A stretch of 64,000 nucleotides of DNA from Streptomyces sp. NRRL F-5126 (GTDB taxonomy: Bacteria; Actinomycetota; Actinomycetes; Streptomycetales; Streptomycetaceae). Positions 30,887 through 38,612 of this stretch are shown here, one piece after another. Each line of letters begins with the position of its first letter. The first letter of the stretch is position 1. Below the pieces are notes generated by a model that saw nothing but the letters and a program-made list of their open reading frames with translations, ran no database searches and was not told the origin of the DNA. Position numbers and translations under genes: made by a program. Location of the stretch: contig NZ_JOFZ01000010.1 of NCBI RefSeq assembly GCF_000721265.1, positions 186,001-250,000 on the forward strand, read 5' to 3'.

Positions 30887-31519
30887 TCAGGCCTCGGCCG
30901 GTCCTTCGGCCGCCTGGGCCGCGGACTCGCCGGTGTCCGCCTGGGCACCCTGGCGTACGGCCTTGCGGGCGGCCTGGGCCTCCCGCGCCTCGGCCATGGC
31001 CTCGGTCTTCTTCTTGTGCGGCCCGAGCACCATGATCATGTTGCGGCCGTCCTGCTTCGGGTTGGACTCGATGAAGCCGAGGTCCTCGACGTCCGATGCG
31101 AGGCGCTGCAGCAGCCGGAAGCCCAGCTCGGGCCTGGACTGCTCGCGACCGCGGAACATGATGGTGATCTTGACCTTGTCGCCCTGCTTGAGGAACCGGA
31201 CGACGTGACCCTTTTTCGTGTCGTAGTCGTGCGGGTCGATCTTCGGCCGGAGCTTCATCTCCTTGATGACCGTGTGCGCCTGGTTCTTGCGCGCCTCACG
31301 GGCCTTCATGGCCGACTCGTACTTGAACTTCCCGTAGTCCATGAGCTTGCACACGGGCGGACGGGCGTTCGCCGCGACCTCGACCAGGTCGAGGTCGTAC
31401 TCCTGGGCGAGCTCCAGGGCCTTGGCAAGCGGCACGATGCCGACCTGCTCGCCGCTGGGACCGACGAGTCGCACTTCGGGAACGCGAATCCGGTCGTTGA
31501 TGCGGGGCTCGGCGCTGAT
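30887..31519 (-). CDS. infC: Translation initiation factor IF-3, probable ATC start
   Basis: 210 residues if translation starts at ATC 31519, giving (M)[19 protein letters not shown], the same N-terminus as other actinobacterial IF-3. The SD complement GAGGAGG lies four nt upstream. infC with AUU or AUC starts is known in several bacteria, where IF-3 represses its own message by rejecting non-canonical starts. N-domain and linker (about 1-90) with [17 protein letters not shown]-domain with [18 protein letters not shown] and [15 protein letters not shown]; a low-complexity Ala-rich tail follows. An alternative start, ATG 31567 (226 residues), has its own SD-like AGGAAGAG and a hairpin immediately downstream. 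First gene of infC-rpmI-rplT. Confidence 0.93.
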   Translation of the reverse strand: MSAEPRINDRIRVPEVRLVGPSGEQVGIVPLAKALELAQEYDLDLVEVAANARPPVCKLMDYGKFKYESAMKAREARKNQAHTVIKEMKLRPKIDPHDYDTKKGHVVRFLKQGDKVKITIMFRGREQSRPELGFRLLQRLASDVEDLGFIESNPKQDGRNMIMVLGPHKKKTEAMAEAREAQAARKAVRQGAQADTGESAAQAAEGPAEA

Positions 31520-31523
31520 GGAT

Positions 31524-31530
31524 CCTCCTC
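31524..31530 (-). promoter_or_regulatory. Strong SD before the infC ATC start
   Basis: On the minus strand GAGGAGG is followed after ATCC by ATC. A near-consensus SD immediately in front of a non-canonical start is the arrangement expected for IF-3 autocontrol, and it argues for internal or sole initiation here. Confidence 0.65.
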
Positions 31531-31544
31531 GGTTGGGACTGACC

Positions 31545-31563
31545 GGCTGTCTGGCAGACAGCC
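31545..31563 (-). promoter_or_regulatory. Hairpin just after the upstream infC ATG
   Basis: GGCTGTCTG and CAGACAGCC are perfectly complementary around one base, two codons into the frame from ATG 31567. It could impede initiation there or present the downstream SD. Function inferred. Confidence 0.5.
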
Positions 31564-31713
31564 GCATCGATTTCTCTTCCTGACCAACCGTGGCGGAACA
31601 TGGAAAATGCCCCGGGACGGACACAGGCAGGAGCTCCAAGGGATACCGGAGCACCGCCGTGATCCACACGGGGCGCGTCGGGCGGCTCCATCATCCGTAC
31701 GGAACGATGGGCG

Positions 31714-31756
31714 CCACCTGACCGGTGACCCGCCACCCGTGAGGGCGGCCAGGTGG
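31714..31756 (-). promoter_or_regulatory. Structured element in the infC leader
   Basis: CCACCTG and CAGGTGG close a loop that contains a second inverted pair (GCCGCC with GGTGGC on the RNA strand). It lies about 200 nt before infC in a leader of up to 300 nt, between infC and the divergent DUF1844 gene. A regulatory leader for infC-rpmI-rplT (for example an L20 or IF-3 control element) is possible but unproven. Confidence 0.4.
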
Positions 31757-31882
31757 GAGATCGGAGCCTCCACTTGTGGGCCGGAGGCGTACGCATCCGG
31801 CCGGTCGTCACACAAGGTTAGCACCCGTCGGCCCGCCGGGCGAACCGGCGGCGCCGGGGCCTGGGCCCATTAGGGTGAGGGC

Positions 31883-32260
31883 ATGAGTGACGCGACGCCC
31901 GCAGCCGGTCAGGCTGCCGCACAGCAGCCCGACTACGACGCCCTGACCCGCGACATCGCGGAGGTGCCGGCCGTCGAGGTGATCGTCACCGTCGCGGTCA
32001 ATCTGATGAGCGCCGCGGCCGTGAAGCTCGGCCTCACCGAGGAGGGCGACGCGCACAAGGACCTCGACGAGGCGCGCAAGCTGATCCACGCGCTGGGCGG
32101 GCTGCTGGACGCGAGCGCGACCGAGATCAGCTCGTTCCACGCGTCGCCGCTGCGTGACGGCCTGAAGTCGCTGCAGCTGGCGTTCCGTGAGGCGTCCGTG
32201 GTCAAGGACCAGCCGGGGCAGGGCCCGGGCGAGAAGTACACGGGCCCGGTCTACGGCTGA
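31883..32260 (+). CDS. DUF1844 family protein
   Basis: 125 residues, no signal or membrane segment. Core: DIAEVPAVEVIVTVAVNLMSAAAVKLGL, then HKDLDEARKLIHALGGLLDA, which is the DUF1844 pattern (a mostly helical, conserved actinobacterial protein next to infC). Function unknown. Its ATG follows a TTAGGGT -10-like box closely, so the transcript may be leaderless or have a very short leader. Divergent from infC, convergent with sseB. Confidence 0.85.
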   Translation: MSDATPAAGQAAAQQPDYDALTRDIAEVPAVEVIVTVAVNLMSAAAVKLGLTEEGDAHKDLDEARKLIHALGGLLDASATEISSFHASPLRDGLKSLQLAFREASVVKDQPGQGPGEKYTGPVYG

Positions 32261-32271
32261 GGGCGCGTGGC

Positions 32272-32303
32272 CGGGTTCGGCCGAGCGCGCCCGGCCGAAC
32301 CCG
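32272..32303. terminator. Bidirectional hairpin between DUF1844 and SseB-family genes
   Basis: CGGGTTCGGCCG pairs perfectly with CGGCCGAACCCG around an 8-nt loop (12 bp), between two convergent stops. Confidence 0.8.
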
Positions 32304-32325
32304 AGTACGGGGCAGGCGCGGCGCG

Positions 32326-33054
32326 TCAGCCGCGCGCGTACAGCGGTTCGCCCGCGGGCGCGGCCCCCTCGGGCAGCAGCGCGAGGTCGAGGCCGTGCAC
32401 CAGGCGTGCCCTCAGCGTCTCGTGGGCCGCGAGCGCCTCGGCGACCCTGCGGGCCGCGGGGCCTCTCTCCCCGTCGAGCACCAGCGCCAGCAGGCCGTCG
32501 GCGCTGCCGGGGCCCAGGTACGCGCGGACGACGGCGGGCTCTGCGGCGACGACGTCCCGCACGGCGCCGGTGACGGCCGGGTCGGCCAGCGGGTCGGTGT
32601 CGCCGCGTCCTTCGGCGAGCGCACGCAGCGCGCCGCCCGTGACCTGGTAGGCCACGGGGCCGGCCAGGTCGAGCACCAGCGTGTCGGCACCCTCGTGGGC
32701 CGCGGCCTGCAGCGCCTGGTGCAGCGGCACGGCGACGGGCCGCGCCGACGGGTCCCAGGCGGCGAGCGCGGCGGTGGACGTGAAGGCGGGCAGCGCGCGC
32801 CGGCCGCCCGCGGTGAGCGTGGGCACGGCCATGTCGCTGGTCTTCTCCCTGCGCAGCCCGCTGCCGTCGTCCTCCTCGGCCTCGCCGAGCACCGCGACGA
32901 CCGGGACGAGGAGCCGCGCCTCGCGGAGCGCGGCGAGCACGCGCGGCTCGGCCGACCGGTCGCGTGCCCAGGCGGCGAGCGCCGCGGCGAGTTCGGGGGC
33001 GGCCGTGCCGTCGTCGTCCGCGAAGCCGGAGTCCGGGATGTTCTTGAGAGCCAC
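32326..33054 (-). CDS. SseB-family protein
   Basis: 242 residues. Contains RLLVPVVAVLGEAEEDD, AVPTLTAGGRRALPAFTSTAALAAWDPSA (split for length: LPAFTSTAALAAWDPSARP) and VPLHQALQAAAHEGADTLVLD, the typical SseB N-terminal domain with 'LPAFTS' and 'AWDP' markers. Named for a Salmonella protein but widely used for unrelated actinobacterial homologues of unknown role. The C-terminal half has ALVLDGERGP and a helical end. Upstream is the mycosin-like protease gene on the same strand, 22 nt away, so they may be co-transcribed. Confidence 0.85.
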   Translation of the reverse strand: MALKNIPDSGFADDDGTAAPELAAALAAWARDRSAEPRVLAALREARLLVPVVAVLGEAEEDDGSGLRREKTSDMAVPTLTAGGRRALPAFTSTAALAAWDPSARPVAVPLHQALQAAAHEGADTLVLDLAGPVAYQVTGGALRALAEGRGDTDPLADPAVTGAVRDVVAAEPAVVRAYLGPGSADGLLALVLDGERGPAARRVAEALAAHETLRARLVHGLDLALLPEGAAPAGEPLYARG

Positions 33055-33076
33055 GCGAGGAGCCTACGTTCCCGCC

Positions 33077-34384
33077 CTACGCCCCGGACCGGCCGCCCCA
33101 CGGCCCGCCCCAGCGGCGCCGGCGGCCCCAGCGGCCCCAACGGGCCACAGAACCTGCGCCGCCCGGTTCCGGCCGCCCGCCGGTGATCCACAGTGCCCCG
33201 GCGGCGGCGAGCAGCAGCGCGCCCGCGCCGCCCGCGAGCGCGGCCGGCCACACGGCGGGAGCCGCGGGCTCCTTCGGCGGGGTCGGGCCGGGGCCGAAGT
33301 ACCGCCCGGTGTACCCGGCGGCCTTGCCCGTGGTGGCGGCGCGGGAGAGCCGGGCGGCGTCGGCGAGGGCGGCCGCCGGGTCGACGAGGCCGTAGCCGGT
33401 GGCGTCGTCCCGCCCGCCGGCGGGCGCGTCCCGCGCGGTGTCCTCCAGGAGCTTCTTGATCTGTGCGGGGGTGAGGTGCGGGTAGGCGGACCGTACGAGC
33501 GCGACGGTGCCCGAGGTGAACGCGGCGGCGGCGCTGGTGCCCCACCCCTCGTAGTAGTGGCGGTCGGGGTCCGCTATCACGACGTCCACACCGGGCGCGC
33601 TGACGTCCGCGTACCAGCGGCTGGTGGAGAACGAGGCGCGCGTGCCGTACCGGTCGACGGCGGCGACGGCGATGACGCCCGGATACGCCGCCGGGTAGGA
33701 GATGCGGTCGCCCTTCTCGCCGCTGTTGCCCGCTGAGGCGACGACGGGCACGCCCTTGGCGAGCGCGTACTGCACGGCCTCGTCCTCCTGCCGCTCGGGG
33801 TGCGCCGAGGCGCTGTCGTCGCCGAGGGAGAGGTTGATGACGTCCGCACCGTGGTCGACGGCCCAGCGGATGCCGAGGGCGAGCGCGTCGCCGCGCGTGG
33901 TGCGTGCCTTGTCGCGGGCCGGGTCGGTCCCTTCGAGGATGCCCCGCACGGGCAGGATCTTGGCCTGCGGCGCGAGGCCGAGCACGCCGTCGCGGTCGCC
34001 CGGCCCGTGGCCGTGGCCCGCGATGATGCCGGCCATGGCGGTGCCGTGCCTGGCCCAGGCACGGTCGCCGCGGTGCGCGCCGAAGCCGATGAAGTCCTTG
34101 CCCCCGAGCACCTGGCCGGTGAGGTCGGGGTGGGTGGCGTCCACGCCCGTGTCGAGGACGGCGACGGTCACGCCCCGGCCCTTGCTGCTGTGCCAGGCCT
34201 GCTTGGCGTGGAGGACGCCCAGGGCCCATTCCTGGTCGCGTATGGCGTCGGCGCTCGCCGGGGACGCGGGAACGAGCAGCAGGAGTGACGCGGCGGCGAG
34301 GGCGGCGCAGGCCCGCGTGAGCCCGGCGCGTGCGCGGCGGGCGCGCGTGCGGCCGGTGCGGGCGCGTGCGCGGCGCGGCCTCAC
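33077..34384 (-). CDS. Mycosin-like S8 subtilisin protease, membrane anchored
   Basis: 435 residues. A long basic N-region leads into a Sec-type hydrophobic core (LAAASLLLLVPAS) ending SPASADA. Catalytic triad D78 (AVLDTGVD), H113 (RHGTAMAG) and S284 (GTSAAAA), with oxyanion N220. After a Pro/Gly spacer a C-terminal membrane segment (~379-400) and a basic tail give a type I cell-surface protease. MycP proteins of ESX systems share this layout, but no ESX genes are visible here, so an ESX link is not supported. GTG 34384 overlaps the upstream stop as GTGA, coupling it to the Pro-rich membrane protein gene. Confidence 0.9.
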   Translation of the reverse strand: MRPRRARARTGRTRARRARAGLTRACAALAAASLLLLVPASPASADAIRDQEWALGVLHAKQAWHSSKGRGVTVAVLDTGVDATHPDLTGQVLGGKDFIGFGAHRGDRAWARHGTAMAGIIAGHGHGPGDRDGVLGLAPQAKILPVRGILEGTDPARDKARTTRGDALALGIRWAVDHGADVINLSLGDDSASAHPERQEDEAVQYALAKGVPVVASAGNSGEKGDRISYPAAYPGVIAVAAVDRYGTRASFSTSRWYADVSAPGVDVVIADPDRHYYEGWGTSAAAAFTSGTVALVRSAYPHLTPAQIKKLLEDTARDAPAGGRDDATGYGLVDPAAALADAARLSRAATTGKAAGYTGRYFGPGPTPPKEPAAPAVWPAALAGGAGALLLAAAGALWITGGRPEPGGAGSVARWGRWGRRRRWGGPWGGRSGA

Positions 34385-35457
34385 CGGGCCTCCGCCCCCG
34401 CGGCCGCGGTGCGGGCGTGCACGGCCCGTTCGACGCGGTCCGCGATGCCCGCCGCCTCGAACCCGAGACCGGCCTGCGCGGCGGCGCTGGTGCCGTGCGG
34501 GCGCATGGCGTGCTCGGCGGGCTCGGGCGCGGCGACCGTGCGGCCGTCGGCGAAGCCGGTCACGGAGAACACGACGACGGGCGCCTCGGTGAGGACGTCG
34601 ATGGACCAGGTCGCACGCTGCCGAGCCCCGAACGAGGCGGCGGCCGTGCCGGGCACCGGGTAGGCGGCCGGCAGCAGTGCCGTGTTCTCGGCGACGTGCC
34701 GGGCCCCGAACGTGGTGCGCAGGGCCGACATGGCGGCGGGGCCCGCCTCGGTGAAGACGAGGCCGACCGTGGTCACGTCGCTCGACGTGGCGTCCCGGTA
34801 GGTGGCGCGTACGACGCGCAGGCACCCGGCTGTGCGCACGGCGGCGGCCAGGGCCGGGTCGAGGGCGCCCGCGCAGTCGCTCGCGGGGGCGACGCCGAGC
34901 CGGGTCCAGGTGCGGTCGGCGCCGTCGGGGCCTGCCCCGGCGCCGTCGAGCACGGGCGGGAAAAGTGCGTCGACGGGTGTGCTGTGCCAGAGCGCGCGGG
35001 CGGCGTCGAAGCGGCTGACGGCCGAGGGGCGGGCGTTGTCGTCGGCGAGGAGCCGGTTGCCGGCGATCGCGCCGCCGATCAGGCCGAGGCCGAGGACGAG
35101 CAGGGCGATGGCGGCCGCGGTACGGCGCGGGGAGCGTCCGTGCTCCGCGTGCGCCTCGTCGGTGGTGGCCGGCCGCGGCAGGGGCTGCCCGGCCGATCGC
35201 TGGCGCGGCACGGGCGGCGGGGTGGCGGCGCAGGGCCATGCGGCGGCCGGCGGGGGCGCGGCGGGTGGCGGCGCCGCGGGTGCGGGCGGCGCGGTCGGCC
35301 GAGGGGGCACGCCGGGTCTTGGCGGCGCCGCGGGGATCGGCGGCGCGGGCGGCTGAGGCGGCGCGGGGTGGTGAGGCGGCACAGGCGGCTGAGGCGGTAC
35401 GGCGCCCTGCGGGCCCGCGGGCGGCGGGACTGAGGTGCCCTGCGCCTCGATGCTCAT
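34381..35457 (-). CDS. Pro-rich N-terminal membrane protein of unknown function
   Basis: 358 residues. The first ~100 are almost only Pro, Ala and Gly (VPPQPPVPPHHPAPPQPP), followed by a single membrane helix (AAAIALLVLGLGLIGGAIAG, ~115-134) and an outside domain with ASDCAGALD and AGCLRVVRA cysteines that could form a disulphide. It recurs next to mycosin-like proteases in Streptomyces, as far as I recall. ATGA-like GTGA overlap with the protease gene suggests they work together, perhaps as a sensor or cofactor for the protease. No family recognised. Confidence 0.8.
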   Translation of the reverse strand: MSIEAQGTSVPPPAGPQGAVPPQPPVPPHHPAPPQPPAPPIPAAPPRPGVPPRPTAPPAPAAPPPAAPPPAAAWPCAATPPPVPRQRSAGQPLPRPATTDEAHAEHGRSPRRTAAAIALLVLGLGLIGGAIAGNRLLADDNARPSAVSRFDAARALWHSTPVDALFPPVLDGAGAGPDGADRTWTRLGVAPASDCAGALDPALAAAVRTAGCLRVVRATYRDATSSDVTTVGLVFTEAGPAAMSALRTTFGARHVAENTALLPAAYPVPGTAAASFGARQRATWSIDVLTEAPVVVFSVTGFADGRTVAAPEPAEHAMRPHGTSAAAQAGLGFEAAGIADRVERAVHARTAAAGAEAR

Positions 35458-35685
35458 CCGCCCCCTCCGGGTGGTGTGTCGATGTCCGCCGGCGGCGCGG
35501 CGTCCGGCCGGCCGCGTCCGCCCGGAGTCCGGGCGTCACTCTACGGGTTCGCGCCCGTGCGCAGGGACCACGCGGGCACGAACGCGCCCGCGGACGCGCG
35601 CGATCGGGACACGCGCGCGTCCACCGTCCGTCCGGCACCCGCGCGCGTCTACCGTCCGGTAGTCCGGTCTGGCAAGCTCGGCCGC

Positions 35686-36900
35686 ATGACTCCCCTCGCC
35701 ACCCCTCTCGCCTCGGACAGGGCTCGGTACGACCGTGCCACCGCGCATCTCGACGCGCCGCTCGCCGTCGTCGACCTGGAGGCGTTCGACGCCAACGCCG
35801 CCGGCCTGGTGCGAAGGGCCGGCGGCAAGCCCATCAGGGTGGCCAGCAAGTCGGTGCGCTGCCGTGCCCTGCTGGAGCGTGCCCTCGCGCGCGACGGCTT
35901 TAGCGGCCTGATGGCGTTCACGCTCCAGGAGTCGCTGTGGCTCGCGCGCGCGGGGTTCGACGACGTGCTGCTCGCGTACCCGTCGGTGGACCGCGCGGCG
36001 TACGCGGAACTCGTCGCGGACCCGAAGCTCGCCGCGGCGATCACGGTGATGGTGGACGACCCCGAGCAGCTCTCCCTGATCGACGCGGCGCGCGGCGGCG
36101 GCCGCGAGGAGGTACGCGTCTGCCTCGAATTGGACACGTCGCTGCGGCTGCTGGGCGGCCGTGTGCGGATCGGCGCGCTGCGCTCGCCGCTGCGCGACCC
36201 GGCGCAACTGGCCGAGATGGCCCGGTCCGTGGCGCGCAGGCCGGGCTTCCGGCTGGTGGGCCTGATGGCGTACGAGGGCCATGTGGCGGGCGTGGGCGAC
36301 GCGGTGGCCGGCCGTCCGCTGCGCTCGCGCGCGATCCGGCTGATGCAGGCGGCGGCGCGCAGGGAGCTGGCGCAGCGGCGCGCGGCGGTGGTGCGTGCGG
36401 TGCGTGCGGTGGCGCCGGACCTGGAGTTCGTCAACGGCGGCGGCACGGGCAGCGTGCAGCACACGGCGGCGGAGGACGCGGTGACGGAGATCGCCGCCGG
36501 TAGCGGTCTCTACCAGCCGCGGCTGTTCGACAACTACACCTCGTTCTCGGGCCGTCCGGCCGCGCTGTTCGCGCAGCCGGTGGTGCGCAGGCCGGGTGTC
36601 GGGGTCGTGACCGTGCTGGGCGGCGGCTACCCGGCCTCCGGCGCGGCGGGCCGCGACCGGCTGCCGGTGCCGTACCTGCCGGAGGGGCTGCGCTACGACG
36701 GGCAGGAGGGTCCTGGCGAGGTGCAGACGCCGCTGCTGGGTTCGGCGGCCGACGACCTGCTGATCGGCGACAAGGTGTGGTTCCGGCACGCGAAGGCCGG
36801 GGAGATGTGCGAGCGGTTCGACGCGCTGCACCTGGTGGAGGGCGACCGGGTGGGCGCGCGGGTGCCCACGTACCGGGGCGAGGGCCACACGTTCCTGTAG
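35686..36900 (+). CDS. Amino-acid deaminase/aldolase (D-threonine aldolase-like fold III enzyme)
   Basis: 404 residues. PLP fold-type III: N-terminal APLAVVDLEAFDANA, then PIRVASKSVR with the PLP lysine, and LELDTSLRLLGGRVRIG; C-terminal block GDKVWFRHAKAGEMCERFDA holds the metal-binding H...C pair of D-threonine aldolases and D-serine deaminases. It likely cleaves or deaminates a hydroxy D-amino acid; substrate unknown. Standalone, 100 nt before the methyltransferase gene. Confidence 0.88.
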   Translation: MTPLATPLASDRARYDRATAHLDAPLAVVDLEAFDANAAGLVRRAGGKPIRVASKSVRCRALLERALARDGFSGLMAFTLQESLWLARAGFDDVLLAYPSVDRAAYAELVADPKLAAAITVMVDDPEQLSLIDAARGGGREEVRVCLELDTSLRLLGGRVRIGALRSPLRDPAQLAEMARSVARRPGFRLVGLMAYEGHVAGVGDAVAGRPLRSRAIRLMQAAARRELAQRRAAVVRAVRAVAPDLEFVNGGGTGSVQHTAAEDAVTEIAAGSGLYQPRLFDNYTSFSGRPAALFAQPVVRRPGVGVVTVLGGGYPASGAAGRDRLPVPYLPEGLRYDGQEGPGEVQTPLLGSAADDLLIGDKVWFRHAKAGEMCERFDALHLVEGDRVGARVPTYRGEGHTFL

Positions 36901-37000
36901 GGGGGCCGGGTTGCCGTCCGCAGCCGGTTCCCGTGTGGCAACGTCCGTGCGTATCACGGCTGTTCGGCACGAGGACGGCCAGACCCGAGGAGGCACTCCG

Positions 37001-37789
37001 ATGACGCCTGGCACGCACGCTCCGCGCATCGACACCAGCAGGCCGCACCCCGCGCGGATCTACGACTACCTGCTCGGGGGCAAGGACAACTATCCGGTGG
37101 ATCGGGCGGTCGCCGAGCGGCTGCCCGTCGAGGCGCGCAACGGGGCCGCCGCCAACCGCGCGTTCATGCGCCGGGCGGTCGAGTGGACGGTCCGCGCGGG
37201 CATCGACCAGTTCCTCGACGTGGGCACGGGCATCCCGACCGAGCCGAATCTCCACCAGATCGTCCAGGGCGTGGACCCCGCCTGCCGGATCGTCTACGTC
37301 GACAACGACCCGATCGTGCTGCGGCATGCGGAGGCGCTGCTCGCCGGCAGGCCCGAGGGGCGCACGGCCTATGTGCAGTCGGACGTACTCGACCCAGGGG
37401 TCGTCGTCGAACAGGCCCGCGGGACACTGGACTTCGAGCGGCCCGTCGCGCTGTCGCTGATCGCGCTGCTGCACTTCGTGCCCGACGACCGCGATCCCTA
37501 CGGCATCGTCAGGACGCTGCTCGAACCACTCGCGCCGGGCAGCTGCCTGATCCTCTCCCACCTGAGCATGGACCGGCTCACCCCGGAGCAGGACCGCACG
37601 CAGGAGTACCGGAACGCGGGAATCGACCTGCGGCCACGTACGCACGCGGAGGTGTTGCGGTTCTTCGACGGGCTCGACCTGGTCGAACCCGGCCTCGTGC
37701 CCTGCTGGCACAAGGACTCCCCGCGTCCCGAGGACGCCGGCCTGCCGGGTGCCGACTCCGGCTACGCCGGGGTGGGCTTCGTACGGTGA
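37001..37789 (+). CDS. Methyltransf_19 (DUF574) SAM-dependent methyltransferase
   Basis: 262 residues. Opens with RPHPARIYDYLLGGKDNY, the hallmark of this Streptomyces-enriched family, then the SAM-binding FLDVGTGIPT and VYVDNDPIVL motifs. GAGGAGG sits 7 nt before ATG 37001. These enzymes are abundant and mostly uncharacterised; some methylate small molecules or are co-opted for DNA. Converges on the SDR gene 18 nt away. Confidence 0.9.
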   Translation: MTPGTHAPRIDTSRPHPARIYDYLLGGKDNYPVDRAVAERLPVEARNGAAANRAFMRRAVEWTVRAGIDQFLDVGTGIPTEPNLHQIVQGVDPACRIVYVDNDPIVLRHAEALLAGRPEGRTAYVQSDVLDPGVVVEQARGTLDFERPVALSLIALLHFVPDDRDPYGIVRTLLEPLAPGSCLILSHLSMDRLTPEQDRTQEYRNAGIDLRPRTHAEVLRFFDGLDLVEPGLVPCWHKDSPRPEDAGLPGADSGYAGVGFVR

Positions 37790-37807
37790 CCCGCGTCGGC
37801 CCCGTCC

Positions 37808-38608
37808 CTAGAGCGGTGTGACGTACGCGCCGGCGATGCCGCCGTCGACGAGGAAGTCGCAGGCGTTGACGAACGAGGCGTCGTCGCTGGCGAGGAACGC
37901 GACCGCCGCGGCGATCTCGGCGGCCTCCGCGAACCGGCCGAGGGGGACGTGCACGAGGCGGCGCGCGGCGCGCTCCGGGTCCTTCGCGAACAGCTCGCGC
38001 AGCAGCGGGGTGTTGACGGGGCCCGGGCACAGGGCGTTGACGCGGATGCCCTCACGGGCGAACTGCACGCCGAGTTCGCGGGACATGGCGAGCACGCCGC
38101 CCTTGGACGCCGTGTAGGAGATCTGCGAGGTGGCCGCGCCCATCCGGGCCACGAAGGACGCCGTGTTGATGATGGAGCCGCGCCCCTGGCGGCGCATGTA
38201 CGGGATGGCGGCCTTGCAGCAGAGGTAGACGGAGGTGAGGTTGACCTCCTGGACGCGCTGCCAGGCCTCGATGCCCGTGTCCAGGATGGAGTCGTCGTCG
38301 GGCGGCGAGATGCCGGCGTTGTTGAAGGCGATGTCGACGCTGCCGTACGTGTCGTGCGCGGCGGCGAACACCGCCTCGACCTGGGCCGGGTCGGTGACAT
38401 CGGTGCGCACGAAGAGGCCGTCGGACTCCCGGGCGGCCGCACCGCCCGCGGCCTCGTCGATGTCGGCGCACACCACGCGCGCGCCCTCGGAGGCGAGCCT
38501 GCGCACGGTGGCGAGGCCGATGCCGCTGCCCCCGCCGGTGACGACGGCGGTGCGTCCGACGAGCCGGCGGCAGACGGGCGCGGCGGGCTCGGGGGGCGAA
38601 GACGTCAT
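37808..38608 (-). CDS. Short-chain dehydrogenase/reductase in the GlnA4 module
   Basis: 266 residues. Classical SDR: TGGGSGIG (25-32), FNNAG, catalytic S151, Y165 and K169 in SQISYTASKGG. GAGGAGTGACGCC before ATG 38608 is inside the aldehyde dehydrogenase stop region. It follows the aldehyde dehydrogenase and glnA4 in the same orientation, so a role in oxidising or reducing a gamma-glutamyl alcohol or aldehyde intermediate is inferred. Confidence 0.9.
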   Translation of the reverse strand: MTSSPPEPAAPVCRRLVGRTAVVTGGGSGIGLATVRRLASEGARVVCADIDEAAGGAAARESDGLFVRTDVTDPAQVEAVFAAAHDTYGSVDIAFNNAGISPPDDDSILDTGIEAWQRVQEVNLTSVYLCCKAAIPYMRRQGRGSIINTASFVARMGAATSQISYTASKGGVLAMSRELGVQFAREGIRVNALCPGPVNTPLLRELFAKDPERAARRLVHVPLGRFAEAAEIAAAVAFLASDDASFVNACDFLVDGGIAGAYVTPL

Positions 38609-38612
38609 GGCG

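Noticed and set aside
33077..35457. Type VII (ESX) secretion locus
   Set aside because: Only a mycosin-like protease and a membrane protein; no EccB, EccC, EccD, EccE or WXG100 genes.
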